Assembly (NCBI GenBank): GCA_025455285.1
Contig: JALOMU010000115.1
Span: 1-6,042 of the forward strand
Reading direction: 5' to 3'
Length of the DNA: 6,042 bases
Source of the DNA: Flavihumibacter sp.
GTDB lineage: Bacteria; Bacteroidota; Bacteroidia; Chitinophagales; Chitinophagaceae
A program made the translations under genes and the position numbers. The notes under the pieces are model-generated. The model saw only the letters and a program-made list of their open reading frames with translations. It was not told the origin of the DNA and did not search any database. Below, piece after piece: positions 1-6,024 of the stretch (position 1 is its first letter; each line of letters opens with the position of its first letter).

Positions 1-109
1 GCGCACGTGCTCAGAACCAAGAAGATTATGCTTCTGAGATAAGCAGTCTTCAGTTACGGTCGTTGCATTATTGGAAGAAAGCCGTTGAAAGACTACAGCT
101 GCTGAAAAG
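1..109 (+). CDS. RANBP2: Probable eukaryotic exon, RANBP2/Nup358-like N-terminal domain (5'-partial)
   Basis: Frame 3 is open from the window edge to a donor-like AAAAG|GTACTC at 109/110, giving 35 complete codons plus two bases (phase 2). The reading runs on only into a stop at 135-137. The peptide ends in a segment containing RSLHYWKKAVERLQLLK. From memory, human RANBP2 has RSVHYWKK at a comparable place in its N-terminal alpha-helical (TPR-like) domain. RANBP2/Nup358 is a large nucleoporin on the cytoplasmic face of the animal nuclear pore; its N-terminal domain anchors it to the pore scaffold. Spliced to 355-553, the match continues without a gap. No bacterial start, ribosome site or operon context is visible. 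The family call rests on recalled sequence, not a search; the exon interpretation is firmer than the gene name. Confidence 0.6.
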
Positions 110-354
110 GTACTCGGGTGTTACATTTCGTTTCTAACGGTAAATTGTGATGCTCAAAGTATGCTACATGGTAATGAATTGCGTGATATAACATAAATGT
201 GTGTATTTGTACAAATACAAACTGTATTAAAGTGTATATGCAAGTGAATGGCTGTCGTGTGATTAGTACTTACGTAATCTGACGATAGTTGTTGCGTGTT
301 ATATACGGTTTAATCATACATAATGCATTGTATTGATGTTTTGCCTTAATGCAG
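110..354 (+). other. Probable spliceosomal intron (245 bases, GT-AG, phase 2)
   Basis: The stretch begins GTACTC and ends with a T-rich tract and CAG (TTTTGCCTTAATGCAG at 339-354). It is visibly AT-rich with stops in all forward frames, unlike the compact, gene-dense DNA to the right. Removing it joins AG from the left exon to A from the right one, restoring an Arg codon and one continuous reading frame. Both splice signals, frame retention and the gap-free continuation of the RANBP2-like match agree. It contains one perfect 18-base palindrome at 202-219 and otherwise nothing I recognise. Confidence 0.6.
202..219. repeat. Perfect 18-base palindrome
   Basis: TGTATTTGTACAAATACA is its own reverse complement and is AT-rich. 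It lies inside the probable intron. No loop separates the arms, so it is a symmetric site rather than a good RNA hairpin. No function can be assigned; in AT-rich intronic DNA it may be chance. Confidence 0.5.
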
Positions 355-553
355 AAAACGTCCCGCAAGACCTGCCAAATGCAACTTGTTTGAAAACCAT
401 GACGACCAGTTGTCTGATGAAGACATAAGTGCATATCTGGATGAGGGTCGTTTGTACCTGGCAAAACACGCAAAGAACGAAGGCAGATATGAAGAAGCAT
501 TGAAGTTGCTGAGTGAGATGCGGACAGCTGAGGCATCCTTTGAAACAGCCTTG
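355..553 (+). CDS. RANBP2: Probable eukaryotic exon, RANBP2/Nup358-like N-terminal domain (continuation)
   Basis: This exon contributes one base to the split Arg codon, then 66 codons, ending ...SFETAL at a donor-like GCCTTG|GTAAAA (553/554, phase 0). The peptide is charged and helical, with a TPR-like segment (NEGRYEEALKLLSEMRTAEA). Between HYWKK in the first exon and the final AL there are 74 residues in the spliced product, the same number I recall between HYWKK and LAL in human RANBP2. Shared landmarks include an LF pair, a Tyr-acidic stretch and the ALxxxxEM/AFESIK-like region. The exon might instead read on past 554 (ALVKH resembles ALIFH) into the junction. A bacterial gene starting at TTG 386 and ending at 580 is formally possible, but it has no start context or recognisable bacterial family. 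Confidence 0.6.
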
Positions 554-570
554 GTAAAACACTTGAATCT
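554..570. other. Eukaryote/bacteria junction
   Basis: Animal-like coding sequence ends by about 553. Recognisable CoxB sequence begins with IALTVLVGFGLYYWFKITG at 571. The CoxB frame can be read back to a stop at 541-543, but the residues before Ile (NSLGKTLES) do not look like the usual CoxB segment, which in relatives as I recall reads ...TxPAIALT. The break therefore lies within roughly 554-570. No transposase, att site, target duplication or other integration sign is visible at the seam. Confidence 0.65.
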
Positions 571-1227
571 ATTGCACTGACTGTTTTGGTTGGATTTGGT
601 CTGTATTACTGGTTCAAGATTACGGGTGACGCTCCAAAAGAAGCGAATGTAGTTGAGATTACCGGAAAACAGTTTGGCTGGATTTATCGTTATCCAGGTA
701 AGGATAAAGTTTTTGGTAAGAAATATTATAAGAACATTGACGAGGGCAAATTAAATCAGCTCGGTTTGATCTGGGATGATAAAGCTGCTCATGACGATGT
801 AGTGACCAATGAAGCTATGTACCTGGTAGTTGGTAAGCCTGTGAAACTCGTTATCAACAGCCGTGATGTGGTGCATGATGTAGGTTTGGTACATTTTCGT
901 ATGAAGATGGACGCTGTGCCCGGAACACCTACCACAATGTGGTTTACGCCAAAATACACAACGGCGCAGATGAAAGAAAAAACTGGTAATCCTGATTTTG
1001 AATATGAAATATCCTGTGACCAGATGTGTGGTAAGGGACATTACTCCATGAAGGGAATTGTAAAAGTGGTAGAGCCTGCAGAATACCTGTTATGGCTGGC
1101 CAAGCAAAAACCCAACTATGTAATGTCAAATCCGGAGCTGGAAACCAAACCTGCTGTACCGGTTACAACGCCGGCAGACAGTACAGTGACAGCTGCTGCA
1201 AACGTTACTGGATCTAATTCAAATTAA
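571..1227 (+). CDS. coxB: Cytochrome c oxidase subunit II (CuA subunit), 5'-truncated
   Basis: This is the electron-entry subunit: cytochrome c passes electrons to its periplasmic dinuclear CuA centre, which hands them to heme a in CoxA. The surviving part starts inside the second membrane helix (IALTVLVGFGLYYWF) and continues into the cupredoxin domain. Counting from TTG 586 as residue 1, the FGWIYRYPG aromatic motif (W32) is the usual electron-entry region. CuA ligands are His97 (VVHDVGL) and C144-x3-C148-x3-H152-x2-M155 (CDQMCGKGHYSM). The tail is a short Pro/Thr/Ala-rich extension without CxxCH, so no fused cytochrome c. Bacteroidota CoxB proteins are, as I recall, about 350 residues or longer, so some 130-150 N-terminal residues, including helix 1, are absent. 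TTG 586 lies inside the helix and is not a credible start. coxA follows after 28 bases. The cut is at the chimeric junction, so the gene may be intact in the source bacterium. Confidence 0.9.
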   Translation: MALTVLVGFGLYYWFKITGDAPKEANVVEITGKQFGWIYRYPGKDKVFGKKYYKNIDEGKLNQLGLIWDDKAAHDDVVTNEAMYLVVGKPVKLVINSRDVVHDVGLVHFRMKMDAVPGTPTTMWFTPKYTTAQMKEKTGNPDFEYEISCDQMCGKGHYSMKGIVKVVEPAEYLLWLAKQKPNYVMSNPELETKPAVPVTTPADSTVTAAANVTGSNSN

Positions 1228-1255
1228 GGTCGTACCGAAAAACAAATAGATTTTT

Positions 1256-3088
1256 ATGAGCCAAGAAGTGAATTTGCAAGAGCAGGTGGGAGCGATGACC
1301 ACGCATGAGGTTCATCATGATGAGCACCATGGTCATCACCACAAGGAAACCTTCATTACGAAGTATGTGTTCAGTCAGGATCACAAAATGATTGCCAAAC
1401 AGTTCCTGATCACGGGTATGATTTGGGCAATTATCGGAGGGCTGTTTTCGGTACTTTTCCGACTGCAGCTTGGCTTTCCTAATGAATCATTCCCGATTCT
1501 TGAAGAGATTCTGGGTAAATGGGCAGCAGGTGGTAAGATCCAGCCAGAATTTTACTATGCACTGACAACCATGCACGGTACCGTACTGGTATTCTTTGTG
1601 TTGACAGCTGGTTTGAGTGGTACCTTTGCCAACTTTCTGATTCCATTACAATTGGGTGCTCGTGATATGGCTTCTCCTTTCATGAACATGCTCAGCTACT
1701 GGTTCTTCTTCCTGGCCAGTATTGTAATGGTTTCTTCCCTGTTTGTTCAAACAGGTCCGGCAAGTGGTGGATGGACCGTTTATCCGCCACTGAGTGCATT
1801 AGGGGATGCATCAGAAGGATCAAAAATTGGTATGGATCTCTGGCTGATTGCAATGGCATTGTTTGTGGTGTCTTCACTCCTTGGAGGTCTTAACTATATT
1901 TCTACCATTTTGAACATGCGGACCAAGGGAATGAGCATGACCCGTATGCCGCTAACCATCTGGGCATTGTTCTTTACAGCAGTATTGGGTGTATTATCTT
2001 TCCCTGTATTGCTGTCTGGTTTCATTCTCCTGTTATTTGACCGTCATGCAGGAACCAGTTTCTACCTTTCTGATATCTTCCTGGCATCTACTCAAAAAGC
2101 ATTGCCGAATGAAGGAGGAAGTGCGATCCTGTATCAGCACTTGTTCTGGTTCCTGGGTCATCCAGAGGTGTATATCATTATTCTTCCAACGATGGGACTG
2201 GTATCGGATGTAATGTCTGCTAATTCCCGAAAGCCCATCTTCGGTTATATGGCGATGGTAGGTTCTATGTTTGCAATTGCAGTACTGGCCTTCCTGGTTT
2301 GGGCGCATCACATGTTTGTAACAGGACTGAATCCATTCCTGGGTGCTTTCTTCGTATTGCTAACATTGTTAATTGCGGTTCCTTCTGCAATCAAGGTGTT
2401 TAACTGGATAACGACCCTCTGGAGAGGCAACCTGCGGTTTACTCCTGGCATGTTGTTCTCTATCGGATTTGTGAGTTTGTTCATTTCAGGTGGACTTACC
2501 GGTATTTTTCTTGGTAACTCTACCCTGGACATTCACCTGCACGATACCTATTTCGTAATTGCACACTTCCATATTGTAATGGGTGTATCAGCATTCTTTG
2601 GCATGTTTGCCGGAATTTATCACTGGTTCCCCAAGATGTATGGTCGCTATTTGAACAATACACTGGCTTATATCCATTTCTGGATTACGCTGGTAGGTGC
2701 TTATCTGATTTTCTGGCCTATGCACTATCAGGGTTTGGCTGGTGTGCCTCGTCGCTATCTGGATTTCAGTGGCTGGGAATCTTTCAACCAGTTTGATGGA
2801 TTGAACCGCTTTCTTTCGATCGTGACAATTATGGTATTCGCTGTACAATTGTTATTTGTATTCAACTTTATCTATAGCATTTTCAAAGGACGCAGGGTTA
2901 CTTCCCAGAATCCATGGGGAGCAACCACATTGGAATGGACAACCCCAATCAATCCCGGACACGGAAACTGGGAGGGAGAGATTCCGGAAGTTCATCGCTG
3001 GGCTTATGATTATGGTAAGGATGGCCGCGATTTTGTTCCTCAAACTGAGGCTATATCGCCCAATGAAAGTCCGGAAAGCAAGCATTGA
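1256..3088 (+). CDS. coxA: Cytochrome c oxidase subunit I (heme a, heme a3-CuB)
   Basis: This is the catalytic, proton-pumping subunit that reduces O2 to water in the inner membrane. It has 610 residues, full length for the family, with about twelve hydrophobic segments. Visible ligands are His107 (TTMHGT) and His439 for heme a, His437 for heme a3 (HLHDTYFVIAHFH), and His302, His351 and His352 for CuB (GHPEVY, WAHHM). Tyr306 is placed to form the His-Tyr cross-link. Proton-path residues are conserved: Asp137 (GARDM) and Glu304 for the D channel, Lys380 (PSAIKVFNW) for the K channel. His429-Asp430 match the Mg-site pair. All essential positions are present. The ATG at 1256 is chosen for the A-rich upstream (AAAAACAAATAGATTTTT), common in Bacteroidota, and for the 28-base spacing from coxB; Met14 is an alternative. 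Residues 17-29 hold eight His. An intrinsic terminator follows 42 bases after the stop. Confidence 0.97.
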   Translation: MSQEVNLQEQVGAMTTHEVHHDEHHGHHHKETFITKYVFSQDHKMIAKQFLITGMIWAIIGGLFSVLFRLQLGFPNESFPILEEILGKWAAGGKIQPEFYYALTTMHGTVLVFFVLTAGLSGTFANFLIPLQLGARDMASPFMNMLSYWFFFLASIVMVSSLFVQTGPASGGWTVYPPLSALGDASEGSKIGMDLWLIAMALFVVSSLLGGLNYISTILNMRTKGMSMTRMPLTIWALFFTAVLGVLSFPVLLSGFILLLFDRHAGTSFYLSDIFLASTQKALPNEGGSAILYQHLFWFLGHPEVYIIILPTMGLVSDVMSANSRKPIFGYMAMVGSMFAIAVLAFLVWAHHMFVTGLNPFLGAFFVLLTLLIAVPSAIKVFNWITTLWRGNLRFTPGMLFSIGFVSLFISGGLTGIFLGNSTLDIHLHDTYFVIAHFHIVMGVSAFFGMFAGIYHWFPKMYGRYLNNTLAYIHFWITLVGAYLIFWPMHYQGLAGVPRRYLDFSGWESFNQFDGLNRFLSIVTIMVFAVQLLFVFNFIYSIFKGRRVTSQNPWGATTLEWTTPINPGHGNWEGEIPEVHRWAYDYGKDGRDFVPQTEAISPNESPESKH

Positions 3089-3130
3089 TTCGGGGGGTGA
3101 TAGTTGATGAATACTGAATCGAGTTAAAAT

Positions 3131-3159
3131 GCCCTGATCAGCAATCGGGGCGTTTTTTT
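3131..3159 (+). terminator. Intrinsic terminator after coxA
   Basis: The arms GCCCTGAT (3131-3138) and ATCGGGGC (3144-3151) form an 8-pair stem with one G-T wobble and a 5-base loop. G and seven T follow (3152-3159). It lies 42 bases past the coxA stop and 31 bases before the ctaB start. It should end or attenuate a coxB-coxA transcript, implying read-through or a separate promoter for ctaB. I see no clear TAnnTTTG Bacteroidota -7 box in the 31 bases after it. Confidence 0.85.
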
Positions 3160-3190
3160 AGAGTGTACGATTTTTGTTTAATAATGATGA

Positions 3191-4117
3191 ATGCAGCAGA
3201 GTGAATCAGTTCAACCAGGTAAGGAAAATGGTGTAATGGCGCGGTTGCGTGATTACCTACTGCTGATAAAGTTCTCTTTGACAACAATGGTGGTGTTTTC
3301 GGCGGTAATTAGTTATCTGCTGGCACCAAAAATTGTGGAGTATGATTGGGCGATGATCTTACTATTGTTCCTGGCAGGAATGCTGGTAACAGGAAGTGCC
3401 AATACCATTAACCAGGTAGTGGAAAAAGATACAGACGCCCTGATGAAGCGCACTGCCAACAGACCTATTGCATCAGGTCGGATGTCAGTGACGGAGGGTT
3501 GGGCTTTTGCAGTGATTAGTGGATTGCTGGGGGTATTTCTCCTCTGGTACTTTTTTAACGGATTATCCGCTGGTCTTGCAGCCTTTAGCCTCTTCCTCTA
3601 TGCTTTTATTTATACTCCGCTAAAAAAGGTGAATTCCATCTCCGTATTGGTAGGTGCATTTCCCGGAGGCTTGCCCTGTTTAATCGGGTTTGCAGCAGGA
3701 AATGATACTATCTTTTTTGGAGAGCATGGATGGCGTGACCTTGGTGGATGGGCTTTGTTTGCGATCCAGTTTTTCTGGCAGTTCCCTCATTTCTGGGCGA
3801 TTGCCTGGCTGTCGCACAAAGATTATGAAGCAGCTGGTTTTCGGTTGCTGCCATCTGAAAAAGGCCCTACTAAGTATTCGGCTATACAGTCGATTATTTA
3901 TTCGGTGTTTCTGATACCGGTAGGCTTGATGCCATATTTCACAGGTATTACAGGATGGGTTAGTTTGCTGATAACCCTGGTATGTAACCTGCTGATGGTA
4001 GCCCTGAGTGTAAGGTTGTACATGAAAATGGAAAAGTCAGCAGCTCGGGGTGTGATGTTTGGGAGTTACCTGTACCTGATGATTGTTTTTTTCGCCCTGG
4101 TGGCGGATAAGGTATAA
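3191..4117 (+). CDS. ctaB/cyoE: Protoheme IX farnesyltransferase (heme O synthase)
   Basis: This membrane UbiA-family prenyltransferase transfers a farnesyl group from farnesyl diphosphate to the 2-vinyl group of heme B, making heme O, which CtaA then oxidises to the heme A of CoxA. It has 308 residues and about eight or nine hydrophobic helices, standard size. The first diphosphate-binding motif is N74-x3-E78-x3-D82-x2-M85-x-R87-T88 (NQVVEKDTDALMKRT), followed by NRPIASGRM. The usual first Asp is Glu78, which I believe is common in this lineage. YTPLKK at 141-146 and the second motif, HKDYEAAGFRLLP (209-221, Asp211), are present. ATG 3191 is used; Met16 at 3236 (MARLRDYLLLIKFSL) is a plausible later start because the conserved region begins there. 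ATGs at 3184 and 3187 open only very short frames. It sits between coxA and coxC, as is typical in Bacteroidota. Confidence 0.95.
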   Translation: MQQSESVQPGKENGVMARLRDYLLLIKFSLTTMVVFSAVISYLLAPKIVEYDWAMILLLFLAGMLVTGSANTINQVVEKDTDALMKRTANRPIASGRMSVTEGWAFAVISGLLGVFLLWYFFNGLSAGLAAFSLFLYAFIYTPLKKVNSISVLVGAFPGGLPCLIGFAAGNDTIFFGEHGWRDLGGWALFAIQFFWQFPHFWAIAWLSHKDYEAAGFRLLPSEKGPTKYSAIQSIIYSVFLIPVGLMPYFTGITGWVSLLITLVCNLLMVALSVRLYMKMEKSAARGVMFGSYLYLMIVFFALVADKV

Positions 4118-4169
4118 GGAAGATGGAGGAAAGGAAGAGGGAGAAAAGGAGGATGGGGTAGGAGGAGCA
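4116..4169 (+). promoter_or_regulatory. Polypurine leader between ctaB and coxC1
   Basis: About 54 bases from the ctaB stop onward are almost entirely purine (only three T before the GCAATAAAAATTT that follows), with several overlapping AGGA/GGAGG cores. Bacteroidota usually rely little on Shine-Dalgarno pairing, so many strong-looking cores 15-60 bases upstream of a start are unexpected. The nearest GGAGGAG ends 17 bases before ATG 4185 and 32 before ATG 4200, too far for a classical site. It may affect mRNA folding or translation, or be replication-slippage drift. The composition is seen directly; any role is a guess. Confidence 0.4.
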
Positions 4170-4184
4170 ATAAAAATTTAATGT

Positions 4185-4751
4185 ATGAGGGCAGAAGCTA
4201 TGGAGCAGCGTAAGAGAATACATCCGAATAAATTCACGATGTGGGTGGCGATTGCAAGTATCACCATGATGTTTGCGGGGTTGACAAGTGCCTATATTGT
4301 AAAGAGGAGCCAGCCCAGCTGGACAAGTTTTGAAATGCCGGTAATCTTCTGGTATTCAACTGTTGTGATGTTGGCGAGCAGTGTTACGATTTATCTTTCA
4401 CTGAAAGCATTTCGTGAGCGTGAGCGGAATAAGTACCGGCAACTGATAACAGTAACGGCTGTGCTTGGGGTGTTGTTTGTTGTTTTACAGTACCTGGGTT
4501 TTAAGGAGATTTGGGCCTCCGGTATTAGTTTTTCCGGGGCAGGCGGTGGGCAGTTTTTGTATATAATTGCCGGTCTCCACGGATTGCACGTGGTAGGAGG
4601 AGTGATTGCGCTGATTGTACTGTTTTTTAAGGCGTTCAGCACCCGATTCCGGAATTATAATCCGGTACCTGTGGAAGTGATGAGCACCTATTGGCATTTT
4701 GTAGATCTTTTATGGCTCTATCTGATGGTATTTTTTATGTTATTACAATAG
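4185..4751 (+). CDS. coxC: Cytochrome c oxidase subunit III, first copy (short form)
   Basis: This integral-membrane subunit III of the heme-copper oxidase stabilises subunit I and its proton uptake; it carries no redox centre. The protein has 188 residues and five hydrophobic helices (about 19-39, 53-76, 86-105, 123-148 and 168-187). That fits the five-helix bacterial form, which lacks the two N-terminal helices of the mitochondrial protein. Family signatures are GLHGLHVVGGV (130-140) and YWHFVDLLWLY (169-179). ATG 4200 (MEQRKRIHPNKFTMW) is an equally good start; the conserved part begins at MEQRKR, and the upstream AATAAAAATTTAATGT is AT-rich for both. It stands 67 bases after ctaB and 50 before the second subunit III gene. 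The two copies share only the core motifs, so they are old paralogues rather than a recent duplication. Confidence 0.93.
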   Translation: MRAEAMEQRKRIHPNKFTMWVAIASITMMFAGLTSAYIVKRSQPSWTSFEMPVIFWYSTVVMLASSVTIYLSLKAFRERERNKYRQLITVTAVLGVLFVVLQYLGFKEIWASGISFSGAGGGQFLYIIAGLHGLHVVGGVIALIVLFFKAFSTRFRNYNPVPVEVMSTYWHFVDLLWLYLMVFFMLLQ

Positions 4752-4770
4752 TATATTCCGTATATCCAAT

Positions 4771-4778
4771 TAAATTTG
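4771..4778 (+). promoter_or_regulatory. Possible Bacteroidota -7 box upstream of coxC2
   Basis: TAAATTTG fits the Bacteroidota sigma -7 consensus TAnnTTTG exactly, 23 bases before the coxC2 ATG in the 50-base gap after coxC1. No TTG/TTTG -33 element is visible at the expected 19-21 base spacing, so this may be chance in an AT-rich gap. Confidence 0.25.
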
Positions 4779-4801
4779 CGAACTAATCTTAAACACTGAA
4801 C

Positions 4802-5473
4802 ATGGCACAAGCAGTACCTGCAGAACAAAAATGGTGGAGTGGCGGAAAAAGCCCCTTCAATGTGGAGTATGGTAAACTGATGATGTGGTATTTCCTGATG
4901 AGTGATGCGTTCACCTTTGGTGCGTTTCTGATCTCTTATGGCACCATCCGTTTCGCCTCCAACTCATGGCCTGATCCCAACGAAGTTTTCCAGTCTTTTC
5001 CCGGTTTAGGAAACGGGCTTCCACTCATGTTTGTGAGTTTAATGACCTTTATTCTGATCATCAGCTCTGTAACCATGGTATTAGCAGTGCAGGCTGGTCA
5101 TGCGATGGACAAGAAAGCAGTAGTAAGAAACCTGGTACTTACCATTATAGGAGGTATTGCATTTTTAAGCTGCCAGGCCTGGGAATGGACGCATTTACAC
5201 CATGAAGGTGCCTGGTGGGGAAGTAACCCCTTCCTGAATGCGGATGGAACAAAAGCTACCACCAACTTTACCAATTTCTTTTTTACGATTACGGGATTCC
5301 ATGGCTTCCACGTGTTTAGCGGTGTGGTGATCAACATTATCATGCTGATTATGACGCTTAATAACGTATTTGAGCGCAAGGGACATTACCTGATGATTGA
5401 AAAAGCGGGTTTGTACTGGCACTTCGTGGACCTGGTTTGGGTGTTTGTATTTACCGTATTCTATCTCGTATAA
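4802..5473 (+). CDS. coxC: Cytochrome c oxidase subunit III, second copy
   Basis: This is a second subunit III-type membrane protein, 223 residues with five hydrophobic helices (about 26-47, 73-97, 107-124, 157-185 and 205-222). Core signatures are WEWTHLHHEGAWWGSNPF (127-144), GFHGFHVFSGV (165-175) and YWHFVDLVWVFVF (205-217). It differs from the first copy in a longer N-terminus (MAQAVPAEQKWWSGGKSPF) and a longer loop between helices 3 and 4 containing His131, His133 and His134. Tandem subunit III genes are, to my knowledge, usual in Bacteroidota oxidase operons. Whether both enter one complex cannot be told from sequence. ATG 4802 has an A-rich upstream (CTTAAACACTGAAC) and no strong ribosome site. 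coxD starts 19 bases after its stop, so the two are surely co-transcribed. Confidence 0.94.
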   Translation: MAQAVPAEQKWWSGGKSPFNVEYGKLMMWYFLMSDAFTFGAFLISYGTIRFASNSWPDPNEVFQSFPGLGNGLPLMFVSLMTFILIISSVTMVLAVQAGHAMDKKAVVRNLVLTIIGGIAFLSCQAWEWTHLHHEGAWWGSNPFLNADGTKATTNFTNFFFTITGFHGFHVFSGVVINIIMLIMTLNNVFERKGHYLMIEKAGLYWHFVDLVWVFVFTVFYLV

Positions 5474-5492
5474 TCATTAAAGAAACGCAATT

Positions 5493-5942
5493 ATGCATCA
5501 AGATAATAACTCAGAAATCACCTTCCATCATGAATATGATCGGGAGGCCAGCAGAAAAGAAGTAATTAAAATTACTGTTATCCTTTCTGTAATTACTCTT
5601 ATTGAACTGGCGCTTGGCTTTTGGTTGTACCTCTCTCATCAGAGCCTTGGTCCGTTTATGGTTCACTTGATCAAGGGCGTGATTTTGATACTCATGCTGG
5701 CTAAAGCCTTTTACATTGTTGCCTATTTTATGCACCTGAAACATGAATTGCGCAACATGATTATGACAATTGTGGTTCCATTGCTGCTTTTCGTTTGGTT
5801 TATCATTGCTTTCCTTGCGGATGGCAATTCGTACCGGAATCTGAAGAATACCTATGATCCGTATCATAAGGAGCAGAGCGAGACAAAAGTGCAAAAGACA
5901 GAACAAGGTAGCAAGGAAACGGATACCAAAGTTGGACATTAA
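5493..5942 (+). CDS. coxD: Cytochrome c oxidase subunit IV (prokaryotic type)
   Basis: This small accessory membrane subunit of bacterial aa3/caa3 oxidases is thought to help assemble or stabilise the complex; it binds no cofactor. It has 149 residues. An acidic, His-containing N-terminus is followed by three hydrophobic helices (about 24-47, 54-79 and 89-109), and the family signature YFMHLKHELRNM (78-89) links helices 2 and 3. The charged tail (about 113-149, rich in Lys, Glu, Gln and Thr) is probably disordered and lineage-specific. Position last in the cox operon, 19 bases after coxC2, supports the call. An overlapping antisense frame is discounted. A strong intrinsic terminator lies 56 bases after its stop. 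Confidence 0.9.
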   Translation: MHQDNNSEITFHHEYDREASRKEVIKITVILSVITLIELALGFWLYLSHQSLGPFMVHLIKGVILILMLAKAFYIVAYFMHLKHELRNMIMTIVVPLLLFVWFIIAFLADGNSYRNLKNTYDPYHKEQSETKVQKTEQGSKETDTKVGH

Positions 5943-5997
5943 GATTTGAGGCGGATTAGATACTGACCAACTGGATAATAACTTTGTTAAACAACTG

Positions 5998-6024
5998 AAC
6001 CATCCGCCGTGGCGGATGGTTTTT
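5998..6024 (+). terminator. Strong intrinsic terminator closing the cox operon
   Basis: The arms AACCATCCGCC (5998-6008) and GGCGGATGGTT (6011-6021) are perfectly complementary over 11 bases. The innermost pair must open, leaving a 10-pair GC-rich stem with a CGTG loop. A run of five T (6020-6024) follows or overlaps the stem end. The A before the stem gives modest function in the reverse direction as well. It marks the end of transcription after coxD, so sco or other assembly genes, if adjacent, are separately transcribed. Confidence 0.9.

Noticed and set aside
554..570. A mobile-element or phage integration site at the seam
   Set aside because: No inverted repeats, direct repeats, tRNA or integrase is visible nearby.
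386..580. A 64-codon plus-strand frame from TTG upstream of coxB
   Set aside because: The frame extends back into a splice-acceptor-like site, and its first 56 codons are better explained as a eukaryotic exon. It has no bacterial start context or family.
586..588. TTG as the true start of coxB
   Set aside because: It lies inside the conserved second membrane helix, with homologous residues (IALTV) directly upstream. It is only a by-product of the truncation.
1989..2311. Out-of-frame forward and reverse open frames inside coxA
   Set aside because: They overlap the catalytic core of a clearly intact coxA and show no recognisable domain.
5511..5939. A 142-codon minus-strand frame opposite coxD
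   Set aside because: It lies almost exactly under coxD, has no family features or start context, and mirrors the coding constraints of the plus strand.
1256..5942. The possibility that the operon hides a new system
   Set aside because: Every gene matches a standard aa3 oxidase component with conserved catalytic residues and the gene order I recall for Bacteroidota.
5979..5986. TAACTTTG, an exact Bacteroidota -7 match downstream of coxD
   Set aside because: No -33 element is at proper spacing, and a transcript starting there would run straight into the terminator at 5998-6024.
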